Positions 30,559 to 41,623 of a stretch of 64,000 bases of DNA are shown in pieces. The stretch spans positions 219,501 to 283,500 of the forward strand of contig JAIVFJ010000069.1 in the NCBI GenBank assembly GCA_025765615.1, written 5' to 3'. Origin of the DNA: Zopfochytrium polystomum (taxonomy: Eukaryota; Chytridiomycota; Chytridiomycetes; Chytridiales; Chytridiaceae). The translations under genes were made by a program, and so were the position numbers. Below the pieces are notes generated by a model. That model was not told the DNA's origin. It did no database searches and was given only the letters and a program-made list of their open reading frames with translations. Position 1 is the stretch's first letter; the number at the start of each line of letters is the position of its first letter.

Positions 30559-32040
30559 TTACAGCCGCTCCGTCATCCACTTGACGTACAGCGCCGCCAC
30601 CTCGTCCTTGAGCGCGGGTTCGCGGTGAATCTCGTGTCCGTAATCGCCCTCAAACTGCTTAAACGTCTTGTCCGCCGCCCCGCACCGCTCCACAAACGTT
30701 CGCCCGCCCGACGCAAACACCAGCGAATCCTTCTCCGCCGTCGACACCAAAACCGCGTGCGTGAACCCGCCCGCGCCAGCGACCGACTTGGTCAGATCCG
30801 AGAACTCGAAAATGTCCTTGGCGAGCCGCACAGAGATGATGTCGTGCACCAGCGGGTCCGACTGGTAGATCTCGCGCTCCTCCGCCGACGAGTTGATCCC
30901 TTGCAGGTTCAGACCGTTCGGTTGCGTCACCTTGCCGATCAGGTTGCCGAGCTTGAGCACCGCGAGCTTGAGAAGGAAGAAGACGGGCGCCACGTCGAGT
31001 GCGGGGGCTGATTTTTTGACGTGTGTGTGTTCGTGTGTTCGTGTGTGTGTGGGTGAGAATGTCGTCAATAAAAAAATAAATAAAAAAGGAACTAATCCTT
31101 TTCACCTTGCGCGATGCACCCCTTGAACGTCGGGATACGCTCCTTGATGTTCTTGTCGCAGAAATTCAGCGCCAGCAGCCCGCCGAGGCTGTGCCCAAAC
31201 ACAAACACCGGCAGCGCCTTCGCGTCCGCCTCCGCGACCCCGGGCACCGGCAGCTCGTACAGCGTCATCATGTCCCCAAACACGTGCTCAAACGAATTGT
31301 GGTACCCCGGCACCGAACCGGCGTTCTTGCGAAGCGTCCGCCCGTGCCCGCGCTCGTCCATCCCCTTTACAACGAACCCGGCCGCGGTGAGCTTTTCGAA
31401 AAACGGATCGTACCGCCCCGTGTGCTCGCCCAGGCCGTGGAACGCGAGGATCACGGCGATGGGCTTTGTCTTTGGCTGGTTATTGATGGAAGTTGGGGTT
31501 GGGGGGGTTACAAAAGTTACATTATGACGAATTGTTGTTGGCTTCTAGTGGGAGGGTGGGAGCCTTTTCAGCCTGGCGCAAGCCACCAGACCGGCGGCTG
31601 GAGCCTCAAACGCCAACCCTTCTGCCACTGGCATCCTGTCTACTGATTATTGAGCAACCCATAATCTCCTCGCGGTGGAGCAGCCGTTAAGAAGACCGGA
31701 TGGGCTGAAAAGCTCGTTACCGCCCAGACCGTCCCATCCATCACCCTGCGATTCGATCTCACGGGGTGGAGAAGGTGGTCAGACGCCCACAGCGTCCACC
31801 AGGATTGGATGCAGGCATTCTTGGGCCCAAGGCAGGCCGGCCGGCAAGGCAGTGAATCAGTGAATCTAGCCGGAGACGGATTGTGGGGTGGGGAGTGGGG
31901 GAAGAGGGGGGAATAGTCAAACGTTCGCTACAAACACGCACCACGCGGATCTTGTAGTAAATGAGCTGTCCGTCCCGGGCGGTGAAGTAGTCGCCTCCGG
32001 CGCCAGTATCGGCGGCGATATCGTAGGGCTTGAGGGGCAT
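30559..32040 (-). CDS. Monoacylglycerol lipase (alpha/beta hydrolase)
   Basis: Exons 32040-31942, 31475-31106 and 31007-30559 give 305 residues, the normal length of the family. Motifs in order: FHGLGEHTGRY near the oxyanion region, DERGHGRT, the nucleophile elbow GHSLGG, the acid STAEKDSLV, and the catalytic His in DYGHEIHREP. The enzyme splits monoacylglycerols to fatty acid and glycerol, as yeast Yju3 and animal MGLL do. No signal peptide is seen; it should be cytosolic or lipid-droplet bound. The first intron (466 bp) is long for this genome and contains a tRNA-like sequence. The second intron (98 bp) has a GT/CA repeat. The start MPLKPYD is the only in-frame Met before the domain. Confidence 0.9.
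31668..31762 (+). other. tRNA-like sequence in the lipase intron
   Basis: On the plus strand an A-box-like stretch (TGGAGCAGCCGTTAAG) is followed by GACCGGATGGGCTGAAAAG and a B-box GATTCGATCTC with a 4/5 paired T-stem. The acceptor arm pairs poorly and the middle is longer than normal, so a SINE or a relic of an Ser/Leu-type tRNA is more likely than a working gene. Confidence 0.35.
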
Positions 32041-32503
32041 GGCGAGAGGTACGGGAAACGACTGTAGATGACGAGTGGCCAAAGTTGTGTGGGAGTTATT
32101 AATGTGCCTGGCACGTGACTCTTTCGTCTTTCGTCTGGGGGAGCATTGCGATAGAGACAGCGACAGACACAGAGACAGAGACGTCGGAGACAAGAGGGAG
32201 TCAGAGACTGAGACCAGCGACAGCGACAGAGGAGAGACCTCCACCTCCGCTCGAAATTTCCCCCGGATTTTTTTTTTCTTTTTTTTTCGATGTTGTCGGT
32301 TTGAAACAAACAAACACACACAATCATCCTCGAGGTTTGTCTTCTGTTTTCTTGCTGGTCAGGATGGGATGGTGTGGCGGGAACGTCACGCTGACGTCAG
32401 CCGGCTGTTTCTTAAAGAGTGCCTTGGTAGTAAATCGCTCATGCGCGCATTCGTCCCAATAGCCGATAAGAGAGGAGAACAAGTTTCGTATAGTAATCAC
32501 GAT

Positions 32504-32546
<43 letters not shown>

Positions 32547-32783
32547 GACAAAGGCAACGAGACAGAGACAGACGAGAAGGGCGGGACGAACGGGGAAAAT
32601 GTGCAGGCCTCAAGGCTTATTTACACACATAGCAAGAATGCACCATATGTCTGAAACAAGGGACATCGAGTAGAGAAAAAGAAAAAGGCGTCTAGCAGAA
32701 GACCGGCACCAGAAAGAGAGGGGTAGAGCGCAGAGTGAGGGAGAGATGGGGAGATGGGGGATCAGAACCCGAACACATTGCTT
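32041..32783. other. Spacer between lipase and septin genes
   Basis: Upstream region of the lipase (minus) and downstream region of the septin. Contains CAGAGACAGA-type degenerate repeats at about 32155-32235, a short T tract at 32269-32288 and the GA tract at 32504-32541. No gene supported. Confidence 0.6.
32504..32541. repeat. (GA)19 microsatellite
   Basis: Perfect GA run about 460 bp upstream of the lipase start codon, followed by GACA/GAGACAGA-rich DNA. Confidence 0.88.
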
Positions 32784-34248
32784 TTACTCCTCCTCGTCGT
32801 CCCTGTTTCCAAATCGAATGAAAATGGAATCAACTGTTTGAGAATCGCGGGCAAGCATAGCTCGAAGGATGACTTACAGTTGCCCTTCCTTGCTAAGCTT
32901 CTCTGTTCGGTAGTTCTCGTAGAGGTCGTGGGTCATGTCCTTGAGCTCTTGGAGGTGAGACGACAGAAGCATGTACCTCAGCTTTGCAAAGTCGCAGTGC
33001 CGCGAGTTGTCGACCTCGACAACGCCCCACGGGTACTGTCGGCACCGCACGCGGCGGCCGTTGATGATCACCTCCTCCTCCGACCCCACCACGGAGAACG
33101 GCAGCATGGCGCGGAGCTCATTATTCTCCTCGATCGTCTCCTCCTCGTCCTCCTCCTCGTCGTACGGAAAGTTGTAGATAGGAATGTCGTAGTGCGCAAC
33201 GTCCTCCATGATCCGCTTCTTGAACGCGGCTAGCTCCTGCGGTACCATCGAGTCCGCCTTGGCGACCACCGGTATGATGTTGACCCGCGGACCCAGCCGC
33301 CGCATGAACTCAATGTCCACCTCGCGCAGCGCGTGCCCCGTCGGCTGGATAAAGTAGAGGCACACGTGCACGCGGTTGTCCTGGAACTTGGGCTTGCGCT
33401 TGATCCGGGATTCTTCCGCGAGGATCGAGTCGTACTGCTGCTCAATGTACGTGAGGATTTCGTCAAAGCTGTCGGGAAAAAAAGGCAGGCGGTGGAGAAG
33501 GGTAAGCAATGTGTCTCCTAAATTTCAAGAAGCCCCTCTTCTTACCTGCCCTCATTGTTAATGTTGTCACCAAATCCCGGGGTGTCGACCACAGTCAGCG
33601 ACAGTTTGACACCATCCTCTTCCATTTCTAGATTTTTTTCGTTTTCAATCGAGTAGTTTCGTCGCTTAACGGATCTCGTCGATTGTTTTTGGTGGGGGGT
33701 AATGCAATCTAGCAGCCTCACCAACGGCAGTGGGGACGATCGCCACCGTCTTTTCCAGAGCGGCCTTCTCGGCGTTCCCGTGATCTTTCTTTGGAAGCAC
33801 CTCGGATTCGCAGAGTGTGTTGATGAACGTCGACTTTCCACAGCCCGAGGGACCTAAAGGGGGATGATGGAAGAGTTTGCCGATGAAGTTAGACAACGAG
33901 CGTCGTTTGGATAGCCAATCAACGAGGCGAAACCACTGAGCCGTGGGAGCCCTCACCGACGACCATGATGGTAAATGTGAGCCCCTTCTTGACAGACTTG
34001 CGGCGAATCTGCGGCGGTGAGGGCAGAGTGCGGAAGGTGATTGAAGGGGTTCGGTCAGAAGCAGCAGGGCGAATGCGTGACGGTATCGCACAAGAAGGCA
34101 GGGAGGAGGGAGGAGCAACACAGCATTCGCATGCACTGAGACGACGGGTCTACCCAGTCTGCCGACCTTCAGCCCCTCCCTCCCACACAAGGAAAGAACG
34201 GCGGGAACAAATAATCCTCACCCCGCCGGCAGGCGACCGGGTCGACAT
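32784..34248 (-). CDS. Septin (Cdc10-like)
   Basis: Six exons, 34248-34222, 34008-33957, 33853-33726, 33664-33546, 33468-32878 and 32802-32784, keep phase and give 311 residues. Motifs: GLTFTIMVVGPSGCGKST (P-loop preceded by the septin polybasic RRKSVKKG), DTPGFGD (G3), AKADS (G4), and the septin unique element ending in EKLSKEG. The last tiny exon adds LDDEEE. Septins are filament-forming GTPases at bud necks, septa and cilia/zoospore structures. The absence of a C-terminal coiled coil and the short length fit the Cdc10 type. Donor of the third intron is a choice: GTTGGT at 33725 was taken over GTGAGG four bases later because only the former keeps the frame. P-loop has Cys where Leu is common. 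Divergent from Kin17. Confidence 0.9.
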
Positions 34249-34490
34249 CGTGCGGCGAGAGAGAGAGAGTGCTGAGGGGTGAAGGGCTGTGGATGGAATC
34301 GACCACGAGGGCGACCGAGGAGGTGGAACGGCAAACGTCAACGACGAAAGACAACGAAACTGTTCCGTTTTTGACTTGTGCACCAAGAGATCGCTTGCAC
34401 CACGGCTTCTTCAGCTACCCATTCCTCATCCTCAGAAGTAAGCGCACGCTCACCCGCCCCGCCGTCCAAGATCGAACATCGAACATCGCC
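34249..34490. promoter_or_regulatory. Bidirectional promoter between septin and Kin17
   Basis: Only 242 bp separate the two start codons on opposite strands. No clear TATA box is visible; GAGA-type and GACG-type short repeats are present. Shared control is inferred from spacing. Confidence 0.55.
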
Positions 34491-35827
34491 ATGGGCAAAG
34501 ACGGTGGATTCCTTACCCCAAAGGCTATCGCAAACAGAATCAAAGCAAAGGGCCTGCAGAAGCTGCGATGGTGAGAACCTGCTCGATTTGTTGCTGACAC
34601 CGCCCCTCTTTGTCCTTGTCCTTGTCCTGAATACTGATAACTTCCACCTCAACTCCCTGCAGGTACTGTCAAATGTGCGAAAAGCAATGCCGGGACGAAA
34701 ATGGATTCAAGGTTAGTAGTTTCCAGGACAAACGTACCCGTTAACTGACTTTCCCTTCGCTGGCCGCCGCAGTGCCACTGCGCTTCTGAAGCACACCAAC
34801 GGCAGATGATGCTTTTTGCCGAAAACCCAAACAAGTTCCTCAGCGACTACACACGAGGTGAGCAGATCTGCGACTCTCAATCGAGAGCGGCTCCGTATTT
34901 AAACTTGCTCAAACCTTCCTTTTTTAAAGAGTTCAAAAGCGGTTTCCTTCGCATTCTGTCTAGGTCGCACGGCACGAAGCGCGTGCACTGCAACGTCGTG
35001 TACCAGGAGTACATTGCGGATCGAAACCACGTCCACATGAACTCGACGCGCTGGAACTCGCTGTCGGAGTTTTGCAAACAGCTGGCTAGGGAGGGCATTG
35101 TCGAGGTCGACGAGACGGAGAAGGGGGTGTTCATCACGTGGATCGACAGCAGCCCCGAGGCTCTGGCCCGCAAAGAAGCGATCGAAAAGAAGGCCCGGCT
35201 GGAGAAGTCGGACGAAGAGCGGAATCAAAGGCTCTTGGCTGAGCAGATTGAAAAGGCCCGGGCAACAGCGCCGCCTCCAGTAACCGAAGAGGTTTCGTGT
35301 TCTTTCTCTCTCTCCCTCTCGCTCAACCACTTCCTTTTGTTATGCGTCCTTCTTAATCCGGGCCATTGTAACGCTTACTTTTTTTCTTGCAGGAGCAACC
35401 AACAGACCTGGTTCGACCAGAGAATGGAGAGCCGCTGAAAATGAAGCTTCAGCTCAAAGTCGATCCAAAGTCATTTTCCGCAACAAAGGCCGCCGGTCCC
35501 GCCGTTCCGAAACGACCCGCTTGGGCGTCGGCGAACCTCGGCCCCTCCAAGGCGGATGGGGCGGAAAAAACTGACGCGACAGGGACGGGAGTGGGAACGG
35601 GACCAACGCCGTCGAAGGCGTCAGCACCCCTCACTGGTGCCGCGTCGATATTCGGAAACAGGGCGTTTGGAAAGCCCGCAAGCGGCGTCGCTGGTTCCGC
35701 AAGCGCGCAACCGGCGGCAAAGAAAATGTCGGCGCTCGACGAAATCGTGCAGAGGGAGCTGAAAAGGCGCGAGGCACCGGGCGGGGCGCTGTTTGGCGCT
35801 GGCAGCGACAAGCGCGTCAGGCACTAG
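34491..35827 (+). CDS. KIN17: Kin17-like DNA/RNA-binding protein
   Basis: Exons 34491-34570, 34663-34711, 34773-34857, 34930-35291 and 35393-35827 give 336 residues with consistent phases. The N-terminus (GFLTPKAIANRIKAKGLQKL) and zinc finger (YCQMCEKQC ... CHCASEAHQRQM) are the Kin17 signature, followed by the winged-helix-like region with GTKRVHCNVVYQEYI and VDETEKGVFITWID. Kin17 binds curved DNA and RNA and works in DNA repair, replication and pre-mRNA splicing in the nucleus. The C-terminal part is Ala/Pro/Lys-rich; the KOW-domain extension of animal Kin17 is absent, as in many fungi. The P-loop-free, intron-rich layout and conserved exon junctions support a live gene. Confidence 0.93.
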
Positions 35828-36338
35828 GCTAATATGTCGAGCGGGAGGAACTACATCATTCGGAAATGAAAATCTTGCATGCTGTTTTTCTGACGAGTTG
35901 AGTTTGAGTTTGAGATTGCGGTTCTAGCACCATTGGAACCATCTCTATCCTCGTCGTCATCTGCAGACGAAACACAATTGCAAGGAGAAATCGAGAATCA
36001 GCGAGTTTACATTGCGTACACAATTGTCTGCGGTCTTCTTGGTTGCTATAATTAGCATCAGTTGGCGAGAGGCCAACCTTGGAGTGAGAGCCGCGAGAGA
36101 GAGAGAAAGATAGGAGCAAGAATAGCATTCAACCCAACGGCCTGCCCACTTGGATTCGCAGCCGCCGCACCACCCACTAGCTCAGCCGCTCACTTCAAAG
36201 GCGCCCTCTAAACCCCGCCCGTCAACTCTCCGTGGTCAACCCGCGTCCATCCCAGCCCCACCCACCCTACAGGAGCAGCAGCAGAAGCAGCAGCGGTAGG
36301 AGGCAGGCAGCAGCAGCGAGCGAGCGAGCAGCAAAGCC
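35828..36338. other. Intergenic spacer and G-alpha 5' leader
   Basis: No gene supported. AGC/AGCG repeats at about 36272-36333 lead directly into the G-alpha start codon. Confidence 0.6.
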
Positions 36339-38376
36339 ATGGCGTGCAACTCGGCCGGCGGCGGGGAGGTTCAGGCCGCGGCACTGATGGCCAAGCGCCT
36401 CAGCGCAGAAATCGACCGCCAGCTCCAGGCGGACAGCAAGGCTGTGGGACATTCTGATAGCATTCTGCTGCTGGGTAAGGTAGTGGGGGAGTAAGCAAAA
36501 CTATGCCCGTCCCTTTGTCCGGTTGGGGGCAAACTAGTTGGTCTGGTGTGGAGATACCGGACTCGACCAAGTGTCGCCACCGAGCGCCCCCGTCCGAGGG
36601 GCTTGCTTAGTGAACGATATTCCTCTGGAGGATTGTGCACCTCTGAGCTATGGGTTAACCGCCCAACTACTTCTCTCCGCCCGCCTCCTCTCCCGAATCC
36701 GCATCCTATTTTTAAATCAACTGCGGACGACTCCCCAATCATTTCACGTTCACGAAAGTCACTCACTGCACGCTGCGCCCGACTGTCGACCGTGCTTTGT
36801 GCGCGTCAGCGGGTGCCATATTACACTCGTTCGGGCGCAGAAGAGGGGAAGAGTGGCGGGGGCAGTTGTTGCGAAGCAAACACCGTTCCAACCACAGTTG
36901 CCGCCCATCTGGTCTAACCACTCCCTCTTCCCCCCAACTCTCCTCCTGCAAAGGCACGGGCGACGCCGGCAAGTCGACGATCCTGAAACAAATCAAGCTC
37001 ATGTATGGCGCCGACTTTACCCTCGAAGAGCGCGAAGAGTGCCGTGTCAAGCTGCTCGAGAACCTCTTCGACACCGCCTCGTCATCGACGCCATGGCGCG
37101 CCTCGGCATCCCTTACAACTACGCCTCGGGCGGCGGCCGCGAAAGCGTCACCACACCAAACTCGCCCGGCGGCGGAACTGCCGGCGGCGGTGGTGGTCTG
37201 GAGACGGCCACCGAAGAGATGCGCCGCGCCGTCGGCGCCCTGCTGCAGTTCAGACCGCCAAAGGCAAAGGGCCAAGGCGTCCCCGGCGACGTCGTCGAGG
37301 CCCTGCAGACACTCTGGAGCGACATGGGCGTGCAGTGGTGCCTGCGCCGCGGCAACGAGTACGGCCTGCTGGACGCGTCAGACTTGTGAGTCTTTTCCTT
37401 GCTTTTTACGTTTGTCGCAAAGTGTTGACAGCCCGCTCCCCCTGCCTCCGAAAATAAAAACACACACACACACACACGCAACCGCAGCCTCATCACAAAC
37501 TTCCGCGTCCTCTGCAGCAGCACGTTCGTCCCAAACAACAGCCAGATGCTCCACGTGCGCGCCGCCACCACCGCCGTCACCGAGACCAAGCTGGTCATGA
37601 ACAACCAGCGCGTCTCTGTCTTTGACGTCGGCGGCCAGCGCCGCCTGCGCGCAAAGTGGGCGCCTTTCTTCGACTCGGTCTCCGGAATCATCTTTGTCAT
37701 CTCGCTCAATTGCTACGACCAGGTGCTCGAGGAGGACGGCGAGACGAACAGGAGTAAGTGGCGCAGGAGCGGGGGGTGGGAGGGGAAGTCTTTCTTCAGG
37801 AGTGGGAAGAGTAAAAACGACGCAGTATGGTGGGTCCAATACAACTCACAACCCGTATCCCCGTTCTCCTCCCCCCCCGGCTCTCTTCCGCTCCTCCCCC
37901 GCCACTGAAAGTGACCGACTCGATCAGCGCCTTCGGGTGCATATGCAACCACACGCTCCTTGCAAAGATCCCAATCATCCTGTTCCTCAACAAGACCGAC
38001 CTCTTCGCCAAAAAAGTAAGCCTGTCACCCATCAAGAAGCACTTTCCGGACTACACAGGTTAGTCCGCGTTCAGCGAACCCGAATCGCTTTGCTTGCGTA
38101 CCCCTCCCACCCCACACCCCGTTTCTTTCACCCTTGAAACCTCCTTTGCTGAACAAATCGAATTTTTCCCCACCCTCTCATACAGGCGAGGACGGCTCGC
38201 GCTCCGCCGGCGGCGCCTTCTTCCTCGACAAGTTCATCTCGGCCCGCCGTGACGCGAACAAGCAGATCTTCAGCCACTTCACCTACGCTACCGATACCAA
38301 CCAGATGCGCAAGGTGCTCGCGAGCGTCACCGCCGCCATTTTGCTCAAGGGCATCGCCATGGGCGGGTTGTCGTGA
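36339..38376 (+). CDS. Divergent heterotrimeric G-protein alpha subunit, with one-base frameshift
   Basis: Exons 36339-36474, 36954-37385, 37488-37753, 37912-38058 and 38186-38376 total 1172 bases; one base is missing near 37072 (ENLFDT into RLVIDAMARLGI), and adding one gives 390 residues. G-alpha features: P-loop GTGDAGKST (usual GAGESGKST), switch I arginine in RAATTAV, DVGGQRRLRAKW with the catalytic Gln, NRMTDSI, FLNKTDLF (G4) and FTYATDTNQM (usual TCAT). The protein starts MACNS, so it lacks the Gly2 used for myristoylation, but Cys3 could be palmitoylated. A Gly-rich insert (GGGTAGGGGG) lies in the helical domain. It should act at the plasma membrane downstream of receptors. The frameshift could be an assembly error or recent inactivation. 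Intron 1 holds a tRNA-like sequence. Confidence 0.85.
36548..36655 (-). other. tRNA-like sequence in the first G-alpha intron
   Basis: On the minus strand a good A-box (TAGCTCAGAGGTGC) is followed about 75 bp later by a B-box-like TGGTCGAGTCCGG with four of five T-stem pairs. The middle is too long for a plain tRNA, so a SINE-like or intron-containing tRNA relic is proposed. Confidence 0.35.
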
Positions 38377-38932
38377 GAGAGTGAGACAAAGAGAAAAGCC
38401 GGGAGGGGGGGGACTTGAGAAGGATGAGAGGAAGCTGCAAAGGAAGCGGAGTAAGAGCGGAGTTCCTTTTTGTTTCTGACTCGGAAATGTCTGTCGACGG
38501 GGGAAGAATGGGATGAGGAGAGTGGGTGCTGTACTGGAGGATAGCGGGCCAGGTTTGCTTTCCCGACTATATCTTGTGCCGAAAATTTCTTGTTCTATGC
38601 CGGCACTGTTTGTTTGTCATCGAAGCGATATTGCTTTTTCTCGTTTCAACACTTAGCATAATTTCAATCGTTGCTAGTCGTTTATTTGAATGCGTTATTA
38701 AGGGTCTTAGGTAGGCCTCATTCTTGTAAAGATTACGCAAACATTTTAGTAGACTGTGACCAAGGCAGGGTTCTCCTTATTGAGGTTTTGGGGGCCATGT
38801 GAAAGTAAAATATTTTATTTATCTAAACCCAATGGCCGTTTACATGCAATTCAGAAAGTACTTGCAATCTACACTTTCCCCACTTTTTTTTTTCAGTTGC
38901 GGAACCGGGCGGTCAGAAAAGCGCGGTTGAGC
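38377..38932. other. Intergenic region, AT-richer, no gene seen
   Basis: Downstream of G-alpha. Base composition drops in G+C from about 38560. Nothing recognised. Confidence 0.6.
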
Positions 38933-40800
38933 TTAATTCAAGCTCAACTTCTCTCCCGTTGGAGGTCCCATCGGTTGTTGACCAGTCGGATGTTTGGCCG
39001 GGTGATGAGTAGGGGTGATGTGTAGAGTCTGGAGTGTCCGCAGGAGCATCAGCCGCGCTTGTAGAAGCTTCTCCCACGCAGAAATGATGGGCAGCGTTAT
39101 CGGACCAAGTTGGAGAGTCTCGACAGGCGAATAGTCATGGGTATCGTCGATGAGCTTCCTCCACAATCTAGCCATGACGGCCACGTCGCACATCCGGCCC
39201 AGAGCCAAGAGGGAGATCCCGCATGCCCGCGTCCCTACCTTTCCCGTAGAGCCCCGTGAAATGTACCACAAACGCCTCGGCCAAAACATCAGACACAATG
39301 GGCAGCGCGGCAACTTTGTGGAGGGTTCGTCCAGGACTGCCGGCCTCGAAGAGAAGTTCGCTGTTTCCTACCAACTTCTTCCAAATCCTTTCGAGATCCT
39401 CGCGCGGCAATCGTTCAAGCGGAAATCCTCCAGCCGGCGGCTCGTCCATGTAAGCGGTCCACTCTTGAATACGAAAAGTAAGCGTCATGTCCGTAACTTG
39501 CCAGAAAATCATTTCCGGTTGACCGTCGGTTGCTTGTTCCAGTGCCCGCGTCCAAGCCGAACTTGTCCATGAGAATAAACATACGCTTCTCAAGGGCTCT
39601 TGCGCAGAGATCTGCCAATTAACGAAAGGTTGGACGTCTCGCAAGGCCCACGATTCGGCCAGACAAGCTAGCTGATAAAAGACCCTCTCGCTAAGCTTTG
39701 GTTCCGGCAGCCGCAACTCCGAGTCAACAAGCGACGCCAATAGTTGGTCAATCCTCACCGTCTTCATTCCGAAAAGAACCATCGATTCTAACAGATCGAG
39801 ATTGATTTTAACATATCTAATGGGACTCCCGGACTTAGAGCAGCGAAAGTTGATGAATCAAGATCGTGGCCGTTCATAAGCAACAAGCAGCCAATATTCC
39901 ATCCGGCGGAGAGCTCGGCGCCTCCCATTTTGGGAGCATTATTTGCAGACTTTTCCACCATACCTCCGGCACGTTTCCAGGCAGGAAGCCGACTGAATAT
40001 TCATGGAAGCTATGCAGCCAAGTCGTCCTCGGGAAAACGCTAAGGTTTGGTTTTGTTTGTACCACCACATACGAACGGGCGTTCCGTTGTCAACGAGCCT
40101 ATCGAGATCGAGAAGGACATCGGAAATGGCGAGTTCAGCCGTCAACTATAACCGCGACTGTATGGCTTTGTATCCAACGATCGCTTCTCGGTATGGCCGA
40201 AAGCACTTCACGCAAGCGTTGAAAGCACGGTTCCACGCGACCAGTGTCGCTGATTGAGAGCCTGATTTTTTGGCAGGCACAGCAATCGCCTTGATGATGG
40301 ACAGCTCCTCGTCTTCCAACGCTGCACCGTGAACGGCGTCATAGCATCCAGTAAGACGCGGCTTGGTCGCTGCAGAAACGGACGCGGCCGACTGAATAAA
40401 TGCGTGCGCTCGCTCCATGGAATGTAGAAATAAATCACAGTCCAGATCCACAAAAGATCATCGCGGCCAAAATATAGCCCTCGACGAATGAGTCCCAGGC
40501 AGGTCCAATAAGGCTGCGCAAAACGGCGGTCACCCACGAGAGCATTCGCAGGGCAACAAGGTTTGCGGCGGCGGGAAGTGCCCTGCACGTTCACGACACT
40601 GCATGGAGGCGGCGCGGACGGAAGGCTCTCGAAGTTTCGATCGGCAATGACTGGTGCGATCACGGCGTAAGGAGAGGGGTTCGCGCGGACGCCGATGCCC
40701 ATTTGACGTTTGTGCAAGTCGGAGGCGGGAAGGGGGTAAGCATTCCCAGCGGCGATCAAAGTGCGATCAAGTCCTCGCCCCTTTCGAATCACCACGATTG
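38933..40800 (-). pseudogene. Decayed or multi-exon unknown gene
   Basis: Several minus-strand frames look coding but are split by frame changes: a 204-residue stretch at 39782-39168 (IDQLLASLVDSELRLPEP, ... LTFRIQEWTAYMDEPP ...), the continuation at 39313-38933 (LWRKLIDDTHDYSPVETL), and 40451-40146 (LFLHSMERAHAFIQSAASV, ... WNRAFNACVKCFRPYREAIVGY). They may be exons of one gene, since GT-AG signals exist, but phases did not join cleanly by eye. No family is recognised. The PYREAIVGY motif recurs in related form near 41050-41120, indicating a duplicated family. Composition differs from the GC-rich neighbours, so decay after duplication is likely. Confidence 0.35.
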
Positions 40801-41270
40801 AGCCATTCCTGCTTGTCGGAAAACAAGTGCTTGGTGGTGCTCACTTGGCGGGACCCAGCGGTGCCGAATATGCTTCGTCTTTCGCCAACAGGGTCATCCA
40901 TATTTCGAGCCACAGAGATACGAATGTGCATGGATAGTCTCCTGGGCACGAATGAAACATATCAGAAGCATCGAGTGGAAAGAGGCCACCAACCGACCAG
41001 CAGCGCAATCAGACCAAGCTGCCGAACCACGATGGGCACGCGTATGGCTTGTGTCCAACGATAGTTTCTCTGTACGGCAGGATGCAAGCCGTGCGGGCCT
41101 TGAAAGCTCTTTTCCAAGTGTCACATATACTACATGCCACGGTACTCAACAGATCACAGCGTTGCCAGGGCCGCTCACAACGATGTACTAGAAAAATTCC
41201 ACATAAGGTGCAAGAAAAACAGACTCCGCGGAGGATAGTCTGGAACGAACAGAAGACGCTCTACTATTAA
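40801..41270 (-). pseudogene. Second remnant of the same unknown family
   Basis: Minus-strand reading near 41120-41040 gives WKRAFKARTACILPYRETIV, closely similar to WNRAFNACVKCFRPYREAIV near 40240-40150. The frame is then broken by stops. It looks like the upstream copy of a tandem duplication. Confidence 0.35.
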
Positions 41271-41623
41271 CTCAATACTACCTACTGCAGTACTGAACTG
41301 CCCTCTACCTGCACTTCTCGGATAGCATTTGGTGGAGCACAATATAATAAGCGTTTGATTGAGGCATGATCAGCCATGTCTAAGGTCTTTCAAGTCTGTC
41401 CATAGGCTTTCATCATAATAGCACTTAATAGCAAATGAGGGGACACCGAACCATTGATCACGAGATATAGAGAATGACAGAATAACAAGACTTGGACGTA
41501 ACCCTGAGGAAAGATACGGCGCAGTGCGAGAGGCGACATGACCGCAAAACTCACTCCACCACCGCGAACCCCTCCTTGAGTGACTCTCGAGTTTCCACGA
41601 CCTCCACCTCCTCAGCACCGTCG
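41271..41623. other. Spacer, no gene seen
   Basis: Downstream of the transporter stop codon on the minus strand. Nothing recognised. Confidence 0.5.
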
